In this document: in pieces, positions 37,944-46,343 of the stretch
How positions within the stretch are numbered: position 1 is the stretch's first letter
Layout: every line of letters begins with the position of its first letter
Assembly (NCBI RefSeq): GCF_007748115.1
Contig: NZ_CP036289.1
Coordinates: 5,580,001-5,644,000 of the forward strand
DNA length: 64,000 bases
Origin: Bremerella volcania
Lineage (GTDB): Bacteria; Planctomycetota; Planctomycetia; Pirellulales; Pirellulaceae
Direction of reading: 5' to 3'
Notes under the pieces: model-generated
The model's database searches: none
What the model was told of the DNA's origin: nothing
Seen by the model: only the letters and a program-made list of their open reading frames with translations
Program-made: the position numbers and the translations under genes

Positions 37944-38882
37944 ATGAATGGTGAGCCTCTCCGCATCGGTACGCGCAGCAGCCCGCTAGCTCTATGGCAA
38001 GCCCACTGGGTTGCTGAAGAACTCAAACGAAGCGGACAATCCGTTGAAGTCGTTCATGTTTCAACCAAGGGGGACGTCACCTCTGGCCCCCTCGGCGAGA
38101 TCGGTGGCCAAGGCCTGTTTACCAAAGAGATCCAAGCGGCTCTGCTGGAAAACAGGGTAGATGTAGCCGTTCATAGCCTGAAGGATCTTCCTACGGATCC
38201 AACGCCTGGTCTTGCACTGGCGGCGGTACCGACGCGTGAAGCGTGCGGCGACGTACTGGTCTCGCGAGGTGGATTTCATGTCGATTCGCTACCACAAGGG
38301 GCTATCATCGGTACCGGTAGCGTCCGTCGCCGCGCTCAACTACTTCATGCCCGCCCCGATCTTGAAATTCGCGACATTCGAGGCAACGTCGAGACTCGTC
38401 TCCGAAAGATGGACGAAGGCGAGTACGAAGCCATCGTCTTGGCCGAAGCTGGGCTTCGCCGCTTAGAAATGGCTGACCGGATTGTTCATGTGATCGACAA
38501 ACGTGTCATGCTACCTGCCGTCGGGCAAGGTGCCCTGGGGATCGAAGTCCGTGATTCCGATCAACGCGCCAAGGTAGCCGTTGGGGTCCTGCATCACCCC
38601 GACAGTTACCACTGTGTGCAGGCCGAACGCGTGTTGCTAGCAGAGCTGCGTGGTGGCTGTCTGGCCCCGGTGGGTGCGTGGGCTCGACTCGAGATCGAAC
38701 GCGATCTTTTACATCTCGATGGGGTAGTAATCAGCGGAGATGGTGTTCAGAAGATCTCAGCTTACGCCTGTGGACCGCCCACCAAAGCTGCTGAAATCGG
38801 ACGTCAGGTGGCTTCGCAACTGATCATTCAAGGGGCTCAGCGTATCATCAGCTACGCGAGAACTTCTGGCGGACGCGGTTAA
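37944..38882 (+). CDS. hemC: hydroxymethylbilane synthase (porphobilinogen deaminase)
   Basis: 312 residues. It polymerises four porphobilinogens into hydroxymethylbilane in heme biosynthesis. Conserved segments are RIGTRSSPLALWQA at the start, HSLKDLPT (substrate-binding), GTGSVRRRAQL, IRGNVETRL and LPAVGQGALGIE. Cys239 in the motif ELRGGCLAPVG carries the dipyrromethane cofactor. The length is typical. The gene sits just before the flagellar operon and ends with a GC-rich hairpin, so the two are probably separate transcripts. Confidence 0.96.
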   Translation: MNGEPLRIGTRSSPLALWQAHWVAEELKRSGQSVEVVHVSTKGDVTSGPLGEIGGQGLFTKEIQAALLENRVDVAVHSLKDLPTDPTPGLALAAVPTREACGDVLVSRGGFHVDSLPQGAIIGTGSVRRRAQLLHARPDLEIRDIRGNVETRLRKMDEGEYEAIVLAEAGLRRLEMADRIVHVIDKRVMLPAVGQGALGIEVRDSDQRAKVAVGVLHHPDSYHCVQAERVLLAELRGGCLAPVGAWARLEIERDLLHLDGVVISGDGVQKISAYACGPPTKAAEIGRQVASQLIIQGAQRIISYARTSGGRG

Positions 38883-38916
38883 CTATTGCCGCCATCCGCA
38901 ATCTTTGCCGACCTAG

Positions 38917-38944
38917 CCCGGCAGCTTTTTCCGGTTGCCGGGCC
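38917..38944 (+). terminator. probable hemC terminator hairpin
   Basis: GCCCGGCA (38917-38924) pairs perfectly with TGCCGGGC (38937-38944) around a 12-base loop. There is no strong T-run after it, so termination efficiency is uncertain. It separates hemC from the sigma-54 promoter of the flagellar genes. Confidence 0.6.
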
Positions 38945-39055
38945 CTTGGAAATTCTTTCCGCCATGCTGGCGATCCGTGCTATCAAACGGGCAACTGTCG
39001 ACCTCTGTTCGACTTACGACAAACTCAAAACTTTCCTTCATCGGCAACGATTCTT

Positions 39056-39070
39056 TGGCACGCACATTGC
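39056..39070 (+). promoter_or_regulatory. sigma-54 (RpoN) promoter of the flagellar operon
   Basis: The sequence is TGGCACG-CACA-TTGC, an exact match to the -24/-12 consensus, with ten bases between the GG (39057-39058) and the GC (39069-39070). Transcription is expected to start near 39082, about 39 bases before the flgF ATG at 39121. Confidence 0.85.
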
Positions 39071-39120
39071 CTTAGGGAAGAGCGTGTCCGGGGGGGCATG
39101 TTTCAGACCAAAGATTCATC

Positions 39121-39888
39121 ATGGTTTACGGCCTGTATATTTCGGCAGAAGGAGCCCAAGCTCAATCGCGTCGCATGGAAGTGATTGCGAATAACTTGGC
39201 CAACGTCGACACGCCAGGCTTCAAGAATGAATTTGCGATCCTCGAAGCTCGCGATTCGGAAGCCATCAACCAATATCTCGATTCACCTGGCTCGGGCAGC
39301 ATCAACAACATTGGCGGCGGGGTCATGATTCGTGACACGCAAACCAATTTCAAGCCCGGCCCCATTACTCCGACTGGCAACCGCGACGACATCGCGATCC
39401 GCGGAGAAGGCTATTTCCAGGTTCAACATGGCGATCAGGTCATGCTGACCCGTGGCGGCAATTTCCTGTTTACGCCCGATGGGCGTCTGACAACGCAGGA
39501 AGGGTACTCGGTGTTGTCCAGTGACGGTGATCCCGTCCAAGTCGACCCAGAAGCCAAGGCCGTTCACAGTGGAGCTTTCTACAACGAACGCGGAGAAGTG
39601 GTAATTGGCGGCGAAGTCATTCCGCTAGCTATTGCCAAACCGGAATCGAATGCCGACCTCGTGAAGTTCGGCAAGAACCTATTTCGATCGCTCGGTCCCG
39701 TCGAGCAGCTACCAGAAGAGCAGCGGAGTGCTGCCCCAGGAATGCTGGAACGATCAGCCGCTAATCCCATTACGGAAATGATGGCCATGATCGAAACGAC
39801 CCGGGCATACGAATCCAATATCAACATGATCAAATCACAAGACGAAGCTTTGGGCAATTTGCTGGGCCGAGTCCTGCGTCAAAGCTAA
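39121..39888 (+). CDS. flgF: flagellar basal-body rod protein (FlgF/FlgG family)
   Basis: 255 residues of the rod/hook family, with the N-terminal helix motif SRRMEVIANNLANVDTPGF and the C-terminal helix containing NPITEMMAMIETTRAYESNI, the two ends that form the coiled-coil core of the rod. Proximal-rod FlgF is favoured over FlgG because the neighbouring gene is the clear FlgG, and because of the shorter, less conserved middle. It is the first gene after the sigma-54 promoter and 51 bp before flgG. It could also be a general hook-basal-body paralogue. Confidence 0.85.
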   Translation: MVYGLYISAEGAQAQSRRMEVIANNLANVDTPGFKNEFAILEARDSEAINQYLDSPGSGSINNIGGGVMIRDTQTNFKPGPITPTGNRDDIAIRGEGYFQVQHGDQVMLTRGGNFLFTPDGRLTTQEGYSVLSSDGDPVQVDPEAKAVHSGAFYNERGEVVIGGEVIPLAIAKPESNADLVKFGKNLFRSLGPVEQLPEEQRSAAPGMLERSAANPITEMMAMIETTRAYESNINMIKSQDEALGNLLGRVLRQS

Positions 39889-39939
39889 TATCCCCCTCGT
39901 AAAATACACGCGTACCGAAGGCGAACAAGGAAGTAAGCC

Positions 39940-40740
39940 ATGAGTGTCCAAACCCTTTACACCGCAGCCACTGGCATGCAGTCGATGCAAACCAAGCTCG
40001 ACGTCATTGCCAATAACCTGGCCAACGTGAACACCACCGGGTTTAAGAAGGATCGAGCCAACTTCGAAGATCTGTTCTACGATCACGAAGTTCTGCCTGG
40101 CAATCCAGACTCGACCGGTAACCTCACGCCGACCGGTACGGAAGTCGGTCTCGGCGTTCGCGTTTCCAGCGTTCAGACCGATTTCAAACAAGGTGCATTC
40201 ACCAGCACCGATCGACCGCTCGACATGCTGATCGAAGGCGAAGGCTTCTTTCAGGTTCTCGATCCGAGCGGCGAAGTTTACTACTCCCGAGCCGGAAATT
40301 TCTCGGTCAATGCAAACGGCCAAGTCGTTACCGGATCAGCTGGTATCGGGCGTCCCCTTCAACCTGCGATCGTCATTCCCCAAGATGCCACCGCCGTCGA
40401 GGTCAGTCCCGATGGAATCGTTTCGGTCCAACAGCCTGGATCGAGCACGTTGAATGAAGTCGGTCAGATTCAACTGGCAACGTTCATCAATCCCGAAGGT
40501 CTCCTGAAGCTGGGCGAAAACCTCTATGCCGAGACGGGTGCATCTAGTGCCCCGATTACCGGCAATCCTCAAACCAATGGCTTGGGGCAGATTCGCAAAG
40601 GGATGCTGGAAGCTTCCAATGTCGAACCGGTTCAAGAATTGATCGATCTGATCACTACGCAACGATCGTTTGAGTTGAACTCGCAGACGATTCAGGCCGG
40701 CGATCAAATCTTGCAACTTATCTCGAACCTTCGTCGATAG
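39940..40740 (+). CDS. flgG: flagellar distal rod protein FlgG
   Basis: 266 residues. It starts LYTAATGMQSMQTKLDVIANN, followed by NLANVNTTGFKKDRANFEDL, highly typical of FlgG, and ends with SNVEPVQELIDLITTQRSFE and the helix through QAGDQILQLIS. The length is standard (about 260). FlgG forms the distal rod that crosses the P and L rings encoded just downstream. A GGAAGTAAGCC ribosome site precedes the ATG. It is followed closely by flgA (17 bp), so the genes are co-transcribed. Confidence 0.95.
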   Translation: MSVQTLYTAATGMQSMQTKLDVIANNLANVNTTGFKKDRANFEDLFYDHEVLPGNPDSTGNLTPTGTEVGLGVRVSSVQTDFKQGAFTSTDRPLDMLIEGEGFFQVLDPSGEVYYSRAGNFSVNANGQVVTGSAGIGRPLQPAIVIPQDATAVEVSPDGIVSVQQPGSSTLNEVGQIQLATFINPEGLLKLGENLYAETGASSAPITGNPQTNGLGQIRKGMLEASNVEPVQELIDLITTQRSFELNSQTIQAGDQILQLISNLRR

Positions 40741-40757
40741 GATCCACGTTTAGAATC

Positions 40758-41651
40758 ATGACGATCGCGACTGTAACTCGTTCCCTTTTTAGCATGCTGG
40801 TAGTGTTGGCCATGTCCACTACGGCGATGGCTCAAACCGATCAGGTCGTATTGAAGACTTCCGCCATCGTCGGTGGAACACTGGTACGCTTGGGTGACGT
40901 AGCTGCCATTGAAGTCCAAGACCATAAACTTCGTGCTGAACTAAGCGAAATGGAATTGATGCCTGCCCCTGGCACCGATCACTCGACCTACCTCACGATC
41001 AACGATATCCGCTCGATCTTGGCTGCTCGGGGGATTTCAAGTGAACAAGTCTCTGTCACCGGGTCGAACCGAGTCCGCATGGAAGCAGCTTCCGTCCAAG
41101 AAACAATTGAGCATGCGGCGGTTACGGCGAAGCGAATTCCACGTCGCACTATCAGCAGTCAAGTCGACCAACCACAAGAGATCATGACAGTAGCCCATGT
41201 CGTGCGAAACGTCCGCCGCGGCGAAGTCATTCAGGCAAGCGACGTCGAAATGCGAGAGTTGACGGTTATTCGTCGCGATGACTCCTACCCTTCCGCACTG
41301 CACAACGTAGTTGGCAAAGAAGCCACGCGAACAATCGCCGCCGATCGCCCGATTTCTTCCCAAGACATTCGCGAACCGATCATCGTTCGTCGAAACGATG
41401 TCGTCACGGTCTACGCTCACGCCGGCAATGTAATTGTGCGACGAGAAATGCTGGCCCTTAGCGATGCCGGTATGCAGGAACTCGTCGAAGTCCAACCTAT
41501 CGAACCCAAGCATTTCGGCCGGGCACGCCAAGTGGAACGCTTTCAAGCCCAAGTCACCGGTCCAGGGGAAGCAATTGTCCTGGGGGGCCACGTAAAGGTT
41601 CCTACTTCGAAGCCATTGATGCCCCTGCCGCAACCGGAGATCAATCGATGA
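40758..41651 (+). CDS. flgA: flagellar P-ring assembly chaperone FlgA
   Basis: 297 residues with a signal peptide (SLFSMLVVLAMSTTAMAQ). The C-terminal half has the SAF-type segment VVRNVRRGEVIQASDVEMRE, followed by VGKEATRTIAADRPISSQDI and VITVYA-type strands, as in FlgA. It assists FlgI polymerisation in the periplasm. The N-terminal part (about 30-130) is longer and less conserved than in enterobacteria. The last four bases (ATGA) overlap the flgH start, a strong sign of translational coupling. Confidence 0.88.
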   Translation: MTIATVTRSLFSMLVVLAMSTTAMAQTDQVVLKTSAIVGGTLVRLGDVAAIEVQDHKLRAELSEMELMPAPGTDHSTYLTINDIRSILAARGISSEQVSVTGSNRVRMEAASVQETIEHAAVTAKRIPRRTISSQVDQPQEIMTVAHVVRNVRRGEVIQASDVEMRELTVIRRDDSYPSALHNVVGKEATRTIAADRPISSQDIREPIIVRRNDVVTVYAHAGNVIVRREMLALSDAGMQELVEVQPIEPKHFGRARQVERFQAQVTGPGEAIVLGGHVKVPTSKPLMPLPQPEINR

Positions 41652-42349
41652 AAAATGCTATCGTAGCCTTCGCCTTGCTGCAATTGGTAGCCATATGCGA
41701 TGACCTCTTAGCACAGCAAAGTGGCCCGATTTCGAGCCTCGGACAACGCAACATGCCGGAAGGACAGATCGCCGAAGGCATGCCTTACAACGGCACCACG
41801 AAAGATCTCAGCTGGATGTATCGTGAATTGCCTCCGCCACGCCAGGTACAAATTCACGACCTGATTCATATTCGTGTCGATGAACGAGCCCAGGCCTTTT
41901 CCGACGGCGAAATCGACCGAAAGAAGAGTGGGCAGTACGCAGCGATCCTGACCGACTGGATTCGCCTGGACGGCATCAACTCGATCAAGCCCGCAGTTCA
42001 AGCCGACGGTGATCCGAGAATCACCGGCACGCTCAATCAGCGTTTAAAGTCGGAAGCCGAGATGGAGACATCCGAAGGTCTCAAGTTCACCATCGCTGCC
42101 GAAGTCCAAGAGATTCTGCCCAACGGTACGCTGAAGCTGGAAGCCCGCAAGACGATCACCGTCAATGACGAGATTTGGGTTTACCACCTGCGTGGCGTCT
42201 GCCGCACCGAAGATATCAACCCAAACAACACTGTGCTGAGCGAGCACCTGGCCGACCTGACAATCACCAAGGAAGATCACGGTTCGGTTCGCGACGCTTA
42301 TCGCCGAGGCTGGTTTCTGACCCTGTGGGATAAAGTCCACTGGTTCTAA
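41648..42349 (+). CDS. flgH: flagellar L-ring protein FlgH
   Basis: 233 residues. The conserved FlgH region is clear: VQIHDLIHIRVDERAQAFSD, the segment LNQRLKSEAEMETSEGLKF, and the C-terminal block LEARKTITVNDEIWVYHLRG with RTEDINPNNTV. It builds the outer-membrane L ring around the rod, consistent with a planctomycete outer membrane. The N terminus (VAFALLQLVAICDDLLAQ) is a signal peptide, but the residue before the Cys is Ile, so the classic lipobox of FlgH is not clear. It overlaps flgA by four bases. Confidence 0.93.
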   Translation: MKNAIVAFALLQLVAICDDLLAQQSGPISSLGQRNMPEGQIAEGMPYNGTTKDLSWMYRELPPPRQVQIHDLIHIRVDERAQAFSDGEIDRKKSGQYAAILTDWIRLDGINSIKPAVQADGDPRITGTLNQRLKSEAEMETSEGLKFTIAAEVQEILPNGTLKLEARKTITVNDEIWVYHLRGVCRTEDINPNNTVLSEHLADLTITKEDHGSVRDAYRRGWFLTLWDKVHWF

Positions 42350-42383
42350 GACTTCTCCTGGCTAACCAATACAGAACGTCATC

Positions 42384-43520
42384 ATGAACACTCAAATGAC
42401 TCGACAACTCGCAAGCCTGACAATCTTCGCTATTCTGGCGCTCGCCGGTGCTACCGTCGAAGCTCAGGTTTCGCGAACTCAGTACAGTTCGATTGATTCG
42501 CAGCGATTTCAAATCAATCGACCATTGTCCGATTTCGTCCGAGTCAAAGGGCAAGAGGGTAACTACCTGCAAGGGGTTGGCCTGGTAGTCGGTTTGAAGG
42601 GAACCGGCGACTCGGATCTGACGCCTACGCATCGTGCGTTGTCGTTAATGCTCAAGCACATGGGCAACAACGCAGGCAGCGGCCCAGGCGGCGAATACCT
42701 GCCTGAGGAACTGAAGAACATCAAGAACATGGCGTTGGTCCTCGTTCGTGCGAACATTCCAGCCGAAGGTGCCGAGGAAGGGGACTTCATCGACTGCGAA
42801 GTCAGCTCGCTAGGGGCCAAGAGCCTTGCCGGCGGCACGCTGGCGATCTCGACGCTACAAGGGCCCAACCCGCACGACAAGACGGTTTGGGCACTCGCTA
42901 GTGGGCCTGTCGAACTTGCCAAGCAAGACATTCCAACTCGAGGCTACGTTATGAATGGCTGCCGCATCGAAAAGACGATTCGTAACCCGTTCGTTACCCA
43001 AGACGGGAAGATTTTCCTGGTCATCAATGAAGGTCATAAGGATTGGCGGATGGCCCAGGAAATCGTCTTCGGAGTGAATAACCTGGAGCAGAACATCAGC
43101 CGAGGCACCAGCGGTCAGATCGCCAAGGCACTCGACCAGAAGACGATCGAAGTCACGATTCCTCCTCAATACAAAGAAGAACCGGTCTTCTTCGTCTCGA
43201 TCCTCATGGAAACCCCGATCGTCGACAGTTTGCTGAATAACAAAGTCGTGATCAACAAGAATCAAGGACTGATCGTGATTGGCAGCGACGTCGAGATCGG
43301 TCCTGTCGTGATCAATCACAACGGCATCAAAGTCGAAACCGCCAACCCAGAAGCGTCAAAATTCGTCACCGTCGACACGCAGAAGCAGTACGCGACACGC
43401 CTAAAAGACCTGGAAGACGCCCTGACGACCTTGAAGGTCCCAGCGACGGACATCATCGATATCGTCGAAGCATTGCATCACCAGGGAAAAGTGTACGGCG
43501 AACTGATTTACGTCAACTAA
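42384..43520 (+). CDS. flgI: flagellar P-ring protein FlgI
   Basis: 378 residues, the usual size. It has an N-terminal signal peptide (LTIFAILALAGATVEAQ). The family hallmark is LQGVGLVVGLKGTGDSD, followed by the KNMALVLVRANIP segment, the SLAGGTLAISTLQGPN stretch, and the C-terminal ALHHQGKVYGELI. It forms the periplasmic ring around the rod with the help of FlgA. The gene lies in the usual order after flgH (34 bp). Confidence 0.95.
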   Translation: MNTQMTRQLASLTIFAILALAGATVEAQVSRTQYSSIDSQRFQINRPLSDFVRVKGQEGNYLQGVGLVVGLKGTGDSDLTPTHRALSLMLKHMGNNAGSGPGGEYLPEELKNIKNMALVLVRANIPAEGAEEGDFIDCEVSSLGAKSLAGGTLAISTLQGPNPHDKTVWALASGPVELAKQDIPTRGYVMNGCRIEKTIRNPFVTQDGKIFLVINEGHKDWRMAQEIVFGVNNLEQNISRGTSGQIAKALDQKTIEVTIPPQYKEEPVFFVSILMETPIVDSLLNNKVVINKNQGLIVIGSDVEIGPVVINHNGIKVETANPEASKFVTVDTQKQYATRLKDLEDALTTLKVPATDIIDIVEALHHQGKVYGELIYVN

Positions 43521-43542
43521 GAACCGAAATAGTACCCTCCCA

Positions 43543-43968
43543 ATGAACGTCAACACACTCACCTCGGCATCCGGCGCAGCGGCCCCCCAAGGTCAGCTTC
43601 GTGAGAAATTCGACCAGTTCGTGGGCGAATCGATGTTCGGGCAGATGCTCAAGAGCATGCGAGAATCGGTCGGCAAGCCGGCTTACTTTCATGGTGGCAG
43701 GGCAGAGGAAGTCTTTCAGTCACAATTGGATCAGCTACTGGTCGAGAAGATTTCCGATGCGAGTGCCGAGCAGATTTCCAAGCCGATGTTCGAGCTTTTT
43801 GCCGCCAATATGGGCAATCGGCATGACGCTTCCGAGCTTTCTTCGTTTGTCAGCGAAGACGAAGCCCAGCAGGCGATCCAACAACTTGAATCGCTTAAGC
43901 AGCAGAACAAATCGCAAGGCACTGAAATCAACTCAGCGGCTTTGTCGCAGTTGGACGTCTCCATTTAG
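43543..43968 (+). CDS. flgJ: rod-binding protein FlgJ, rod domain only
   Basis: 141 residues. The segment LREKFDQFVGESMFGQMLKS, with VGKPAYFHGGRAEEVFQSQL, is the rod-binding (rod-cap) domain. The C-terminal muramidase domain of enterobacterial FlgJ is absent, as in many bacteria where a separate glucosaminidase opens the peptidoglycan. The last 45 residues are Gln- and Ser-rich. The gene lies 22 bp after flgI. The rod-domain call rests on this pattern and the location. Confidence 0.85.
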   Translation: MNVNTLTSASGAAAPQGQLREKFDQFVGESMFGQMLKSMRESVGKPAYFHGGRAEEVFQSQLDQLLVEKISDASAEQISKPMFELFAANMGNRHDASELSSFVSEDEAQQAIQQLESLKQQNKSQGTEINSAALSQLDVSI

Positions 43969-44010
43969 TACATACTGTTTCCCACTCTTAAGTAAGTGGT
44001 TTTGATCGAT

Positions 44011-44535
44011 ATGACTTCGCCAATGCCTTCCACAGCAGAACATTCGTCACCTCCGTTGAACCTCGAGAACGAGACGGCGACCTTTCTGCAGAAACTATCC
44101 GACGTCCAAGCCGACTTGTTGAACGTCTTGCATCGCAAGCGAGAGCAGATGGTTGCAAATGACCTGGAAGCCATGGAACAAACCATGGTCAGCGAACAGG
44201 CATTGCTCGATCGGCTCGATCAACTCCGCGACTCGCGCCAAATGCTGCTAGCCAATGCGAAGGGCAAGGGGCTACCATCCGATAGCATGCACTCGCTAGC
44301 AAGAGCTTTAGACGAGAATCAAACTGGCGAACTTGCGATGAAGGCGCATACCGCGAAGGATGCGATGCGTCATATTCAGAACGAAACACTGACGAACTTC
44401 GTGCTAGCCCAACAAACCGTGTTACATCTTTCGCAATTGCTACAAATCATTGCGACCGGAGGGAAGCTTAAACCGACATATGAAGCGGAGAATGCCTCGA
44501 ATCAAGGTGGAACCTTGGTAGATCAGGATGCATAG
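44011..44535 (+). CDS. flgN: FlgN-type flagellar export chaperone
   Basis: 174 residues from ATG 44011; a GTG at 43996 would add five residues. The protein is almost wholly alpha-helical, with long amphipathic segments such as LQKLSDVQADLLNVLHRKRE and LVSEQALLDRLDQLR-type heptads, the form of FlgN, which binds FlgK and FlgL and delivers them to the export gate. Location directly upstream of flgK and flgL supports this. Sequence conservation in FlgN is low, so context carries much of the call. Confidence 0.78.
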   Translation: MTSPMPSTAEHSSPPLNLENETATFLQKLSDVQADLLNVLHRKREQMVANDLEAMEQTMVSEQALLDRLDQLRDSRQMLLANAKGKGLPSDSMHSLARALDENQTGELAMKAHTAKDAMRHIQNETLTNFVLAQQTVLHLSQLLQIIATGGKLKPTYEAENASNQGGTLVDQDA

Positions 44536-44573
44536 GTCGTGCTAGCGCGGCTCGCCTAACGAGGTAAACAAGG

Positions 44574-46274
44574 ATGTCTCTATTTAGCTCTCTACAACAA
44601 GCGAACAATGCCCTGCAAGCAGCCCAGGTAGGTCTGCAGGTTACGGGCAACAACATCGCTAACGTCAACACGCCGGACTACCTCCGACAGCGCGTCATCT
44701 ATACGCCTGCGCCGACGCAAGCGGTCGGCAACCTGCGTCTAGGTCTCGGCGTGAAGGTCGAGGCGATCGTTCAGCAGGTCGACCACTTTCTGGAAGAGCG
44801 CCTACGCGGTTCACGAAGTGACCTTGCCAAGGGAGAAGCCGAAGAAAACACGTTCACGCAACTCGATGCCCTCATCGGTGAACTGAGCGATACCGACCTC
44901 AGCACATCCCTCAACAACTTTTTCGGCTCGATCAACGACATCCTTAACCAGCCGGAAGACTTGGGGGTTCGCAACCTGACAATACTTCGTGGGCAAACGC
45001 TGGCGGACGATATCTCTCGGCTCTATCAACGTGTTCGCCAAGTGCAACTCGATACGAACGATCGAATCCGTGACGCTTCCGGGACGATCAATGGTCTCTT
45101 GACCGACATTGCTGAACTCAACGTAAAAATTACGCAGATGGAAGGGGGCGTTACGCAAAGCGATGCCGTGGGGCTTCGTGACCAACGCCAACGAAAGCTG
45201 ACTGAGCTATCCGAGATGATTGGTATCCGAGCCGTGGAGCAGGAAAACGGCTCTGTATCCGTATTCGCTGGGGGTGAATACCTGGTAACCGATGGCATTT
45301 CCCGACAAGTTTATGCCGATGAAGAACCACGCGATGGCGCCAATTTCGTCGACATCAAAATTGTCGACTTTGAATCTCCCTTGCAAACCGACACAGGCAA
45401 GCTTGCAGGCCTGGTGAATTCGCGCGATCACATTCTCGGGGACTTCCTCACGCGACTCAACGATTTCGCGAAGTCATTTACATTCGAGTTCAATAAGGTC
45501 TTTAGCAGCGGCCAGGGGCTAACCGGTTACGAGTCGATAGAAGCCGAGCACTTTGTCAGTGCCGATCAGTGGGATGATGCGCTCGACCAGGTCGGACTTC
45601 CGTTTACACCGGAAAATGGTTCGTTCCAAGTCAAACTGCTCAATCGGCAAACAGGCGTCACGGAAACCCACGACATCTTCGTAACACTCAACGGCACGAA
45701 CGAAGACACTTCGCTAGAAGACCTGCAAACGGCGTTGGACGATATTGACGGACTCTCAGCGTCAATCAGCCTGGAGGGGCAGCTTCAAATCAATGCCGAT
45801 CAACCGAACATCGAATTTGCCTTCGCAGACGACACCAGCGGCGTATTAGCGGCCCTGGGCGTAGGCACATTTTTTACGGGCTCGTCCGCGACTGATCTTG
45901 GCGTGAACGAGATGGTCAGCGGCGATCCATCCAAGTTTGCGGCGAGCCGATCTGGCATCGGCAAAGACACAGACAACGCGCTGGACCTCGCGTCGTTTGC
46001 CGATAGAGCCCTAGACTCCTTTGGCGGGACAACGGTTGCCGCGTTTTATAAAGACATGGTCGGGGGAGTTGCACAAACTGCTGCAGTTACCAAGGGTATC
46101 ACCGAAGGCTTTCGCGTCTTCAAAGATACGCTCGAAGGACAGAAGCTTGGCGTTAGCGGGGTGAACTTGGACGAGGAAGCAGTGCGTATGATCACCTTTC
46201 AACGTCAGTTCCAGGCATCATCCCGCATGATCGCCACGCTGGATGAACTATTAGAGATTTTGGTCAACCTGTAG
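44574..46274 (+). CDS. flgK: flagellar hook-associated protein 1 FlgK
   Basis: 566 residues, normal size. The N-terminal rod/hook helix motif is NNALQAAQVGLQVTGNNIANV, with NTPDYLRQRVI, and the C-terminal helix reads GVNLDEEAVRMITFQRQFQA, with SSRMIATLDELL. The central domain includes GGEYLVTDGISRQVY and a region around TLNGTNEDTSLEDLQ. FlgK forms the first hook-filament junction ring. Unlike FlgL, FliC and FliD in this locus, it shows no obvious copies of the shared repeat. It lies 38 bp after flgN and 69 bp before flgL. Confidence 0.94.
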   Translation: MSLFSSLQQANNALQAAQVGLQVTGNNIANVNTPDYLRQRVIYTPAPTQAVGNLRLGLGVKVEAIVQQVDHFLEERLRGSRSDLAKGEAEENTFTQLDALIGELSDTDLSTSLNNFFGSINDILNQPEDLGVRNLTILRGQTLADDISRLYQRVRQVQLDTNDRIRDASGTINGLLTDIAELNVKITQMEGGVTQSDAVGLRDQRQRKLTELSEMIGIRAVEQENGSVSVFAGGEYLVTDGISRQVYADEEPRDGANFVDIKIVDFESPLQTDTGKLAGLVNSRDHILGDFLTRLNDFAKSFTFEFNKVFSSGQGLTGYESIEAEHFVSADQWDDALDQVGLPFTPENGSFQVKLLNRQTGVTETHDIFVTLNGTNEDTSLEDLQTALDDIDGLSASISLEGQLQINADQPNIEFAFADDTSGVLAALGVGTFFTGSSATDLGVNEMVSGDPSKFAASRSGIGKDTDNALDLASFADRALDSFGGTTVAAFYKDMVGGVAQTAAVTKGITEGFRVFKDTLEGQKLGVSGVNLDEEAVRMITFQRQFQASSRMIATLDELLEILVNL

Positions 46275-46343
46275 GGAGGGCCTCAGCCTGCGAGTCCTTG
46301 ACACTGAGCCCAAGCTCAGCCTCGCGGCCACGGAAACATATCC

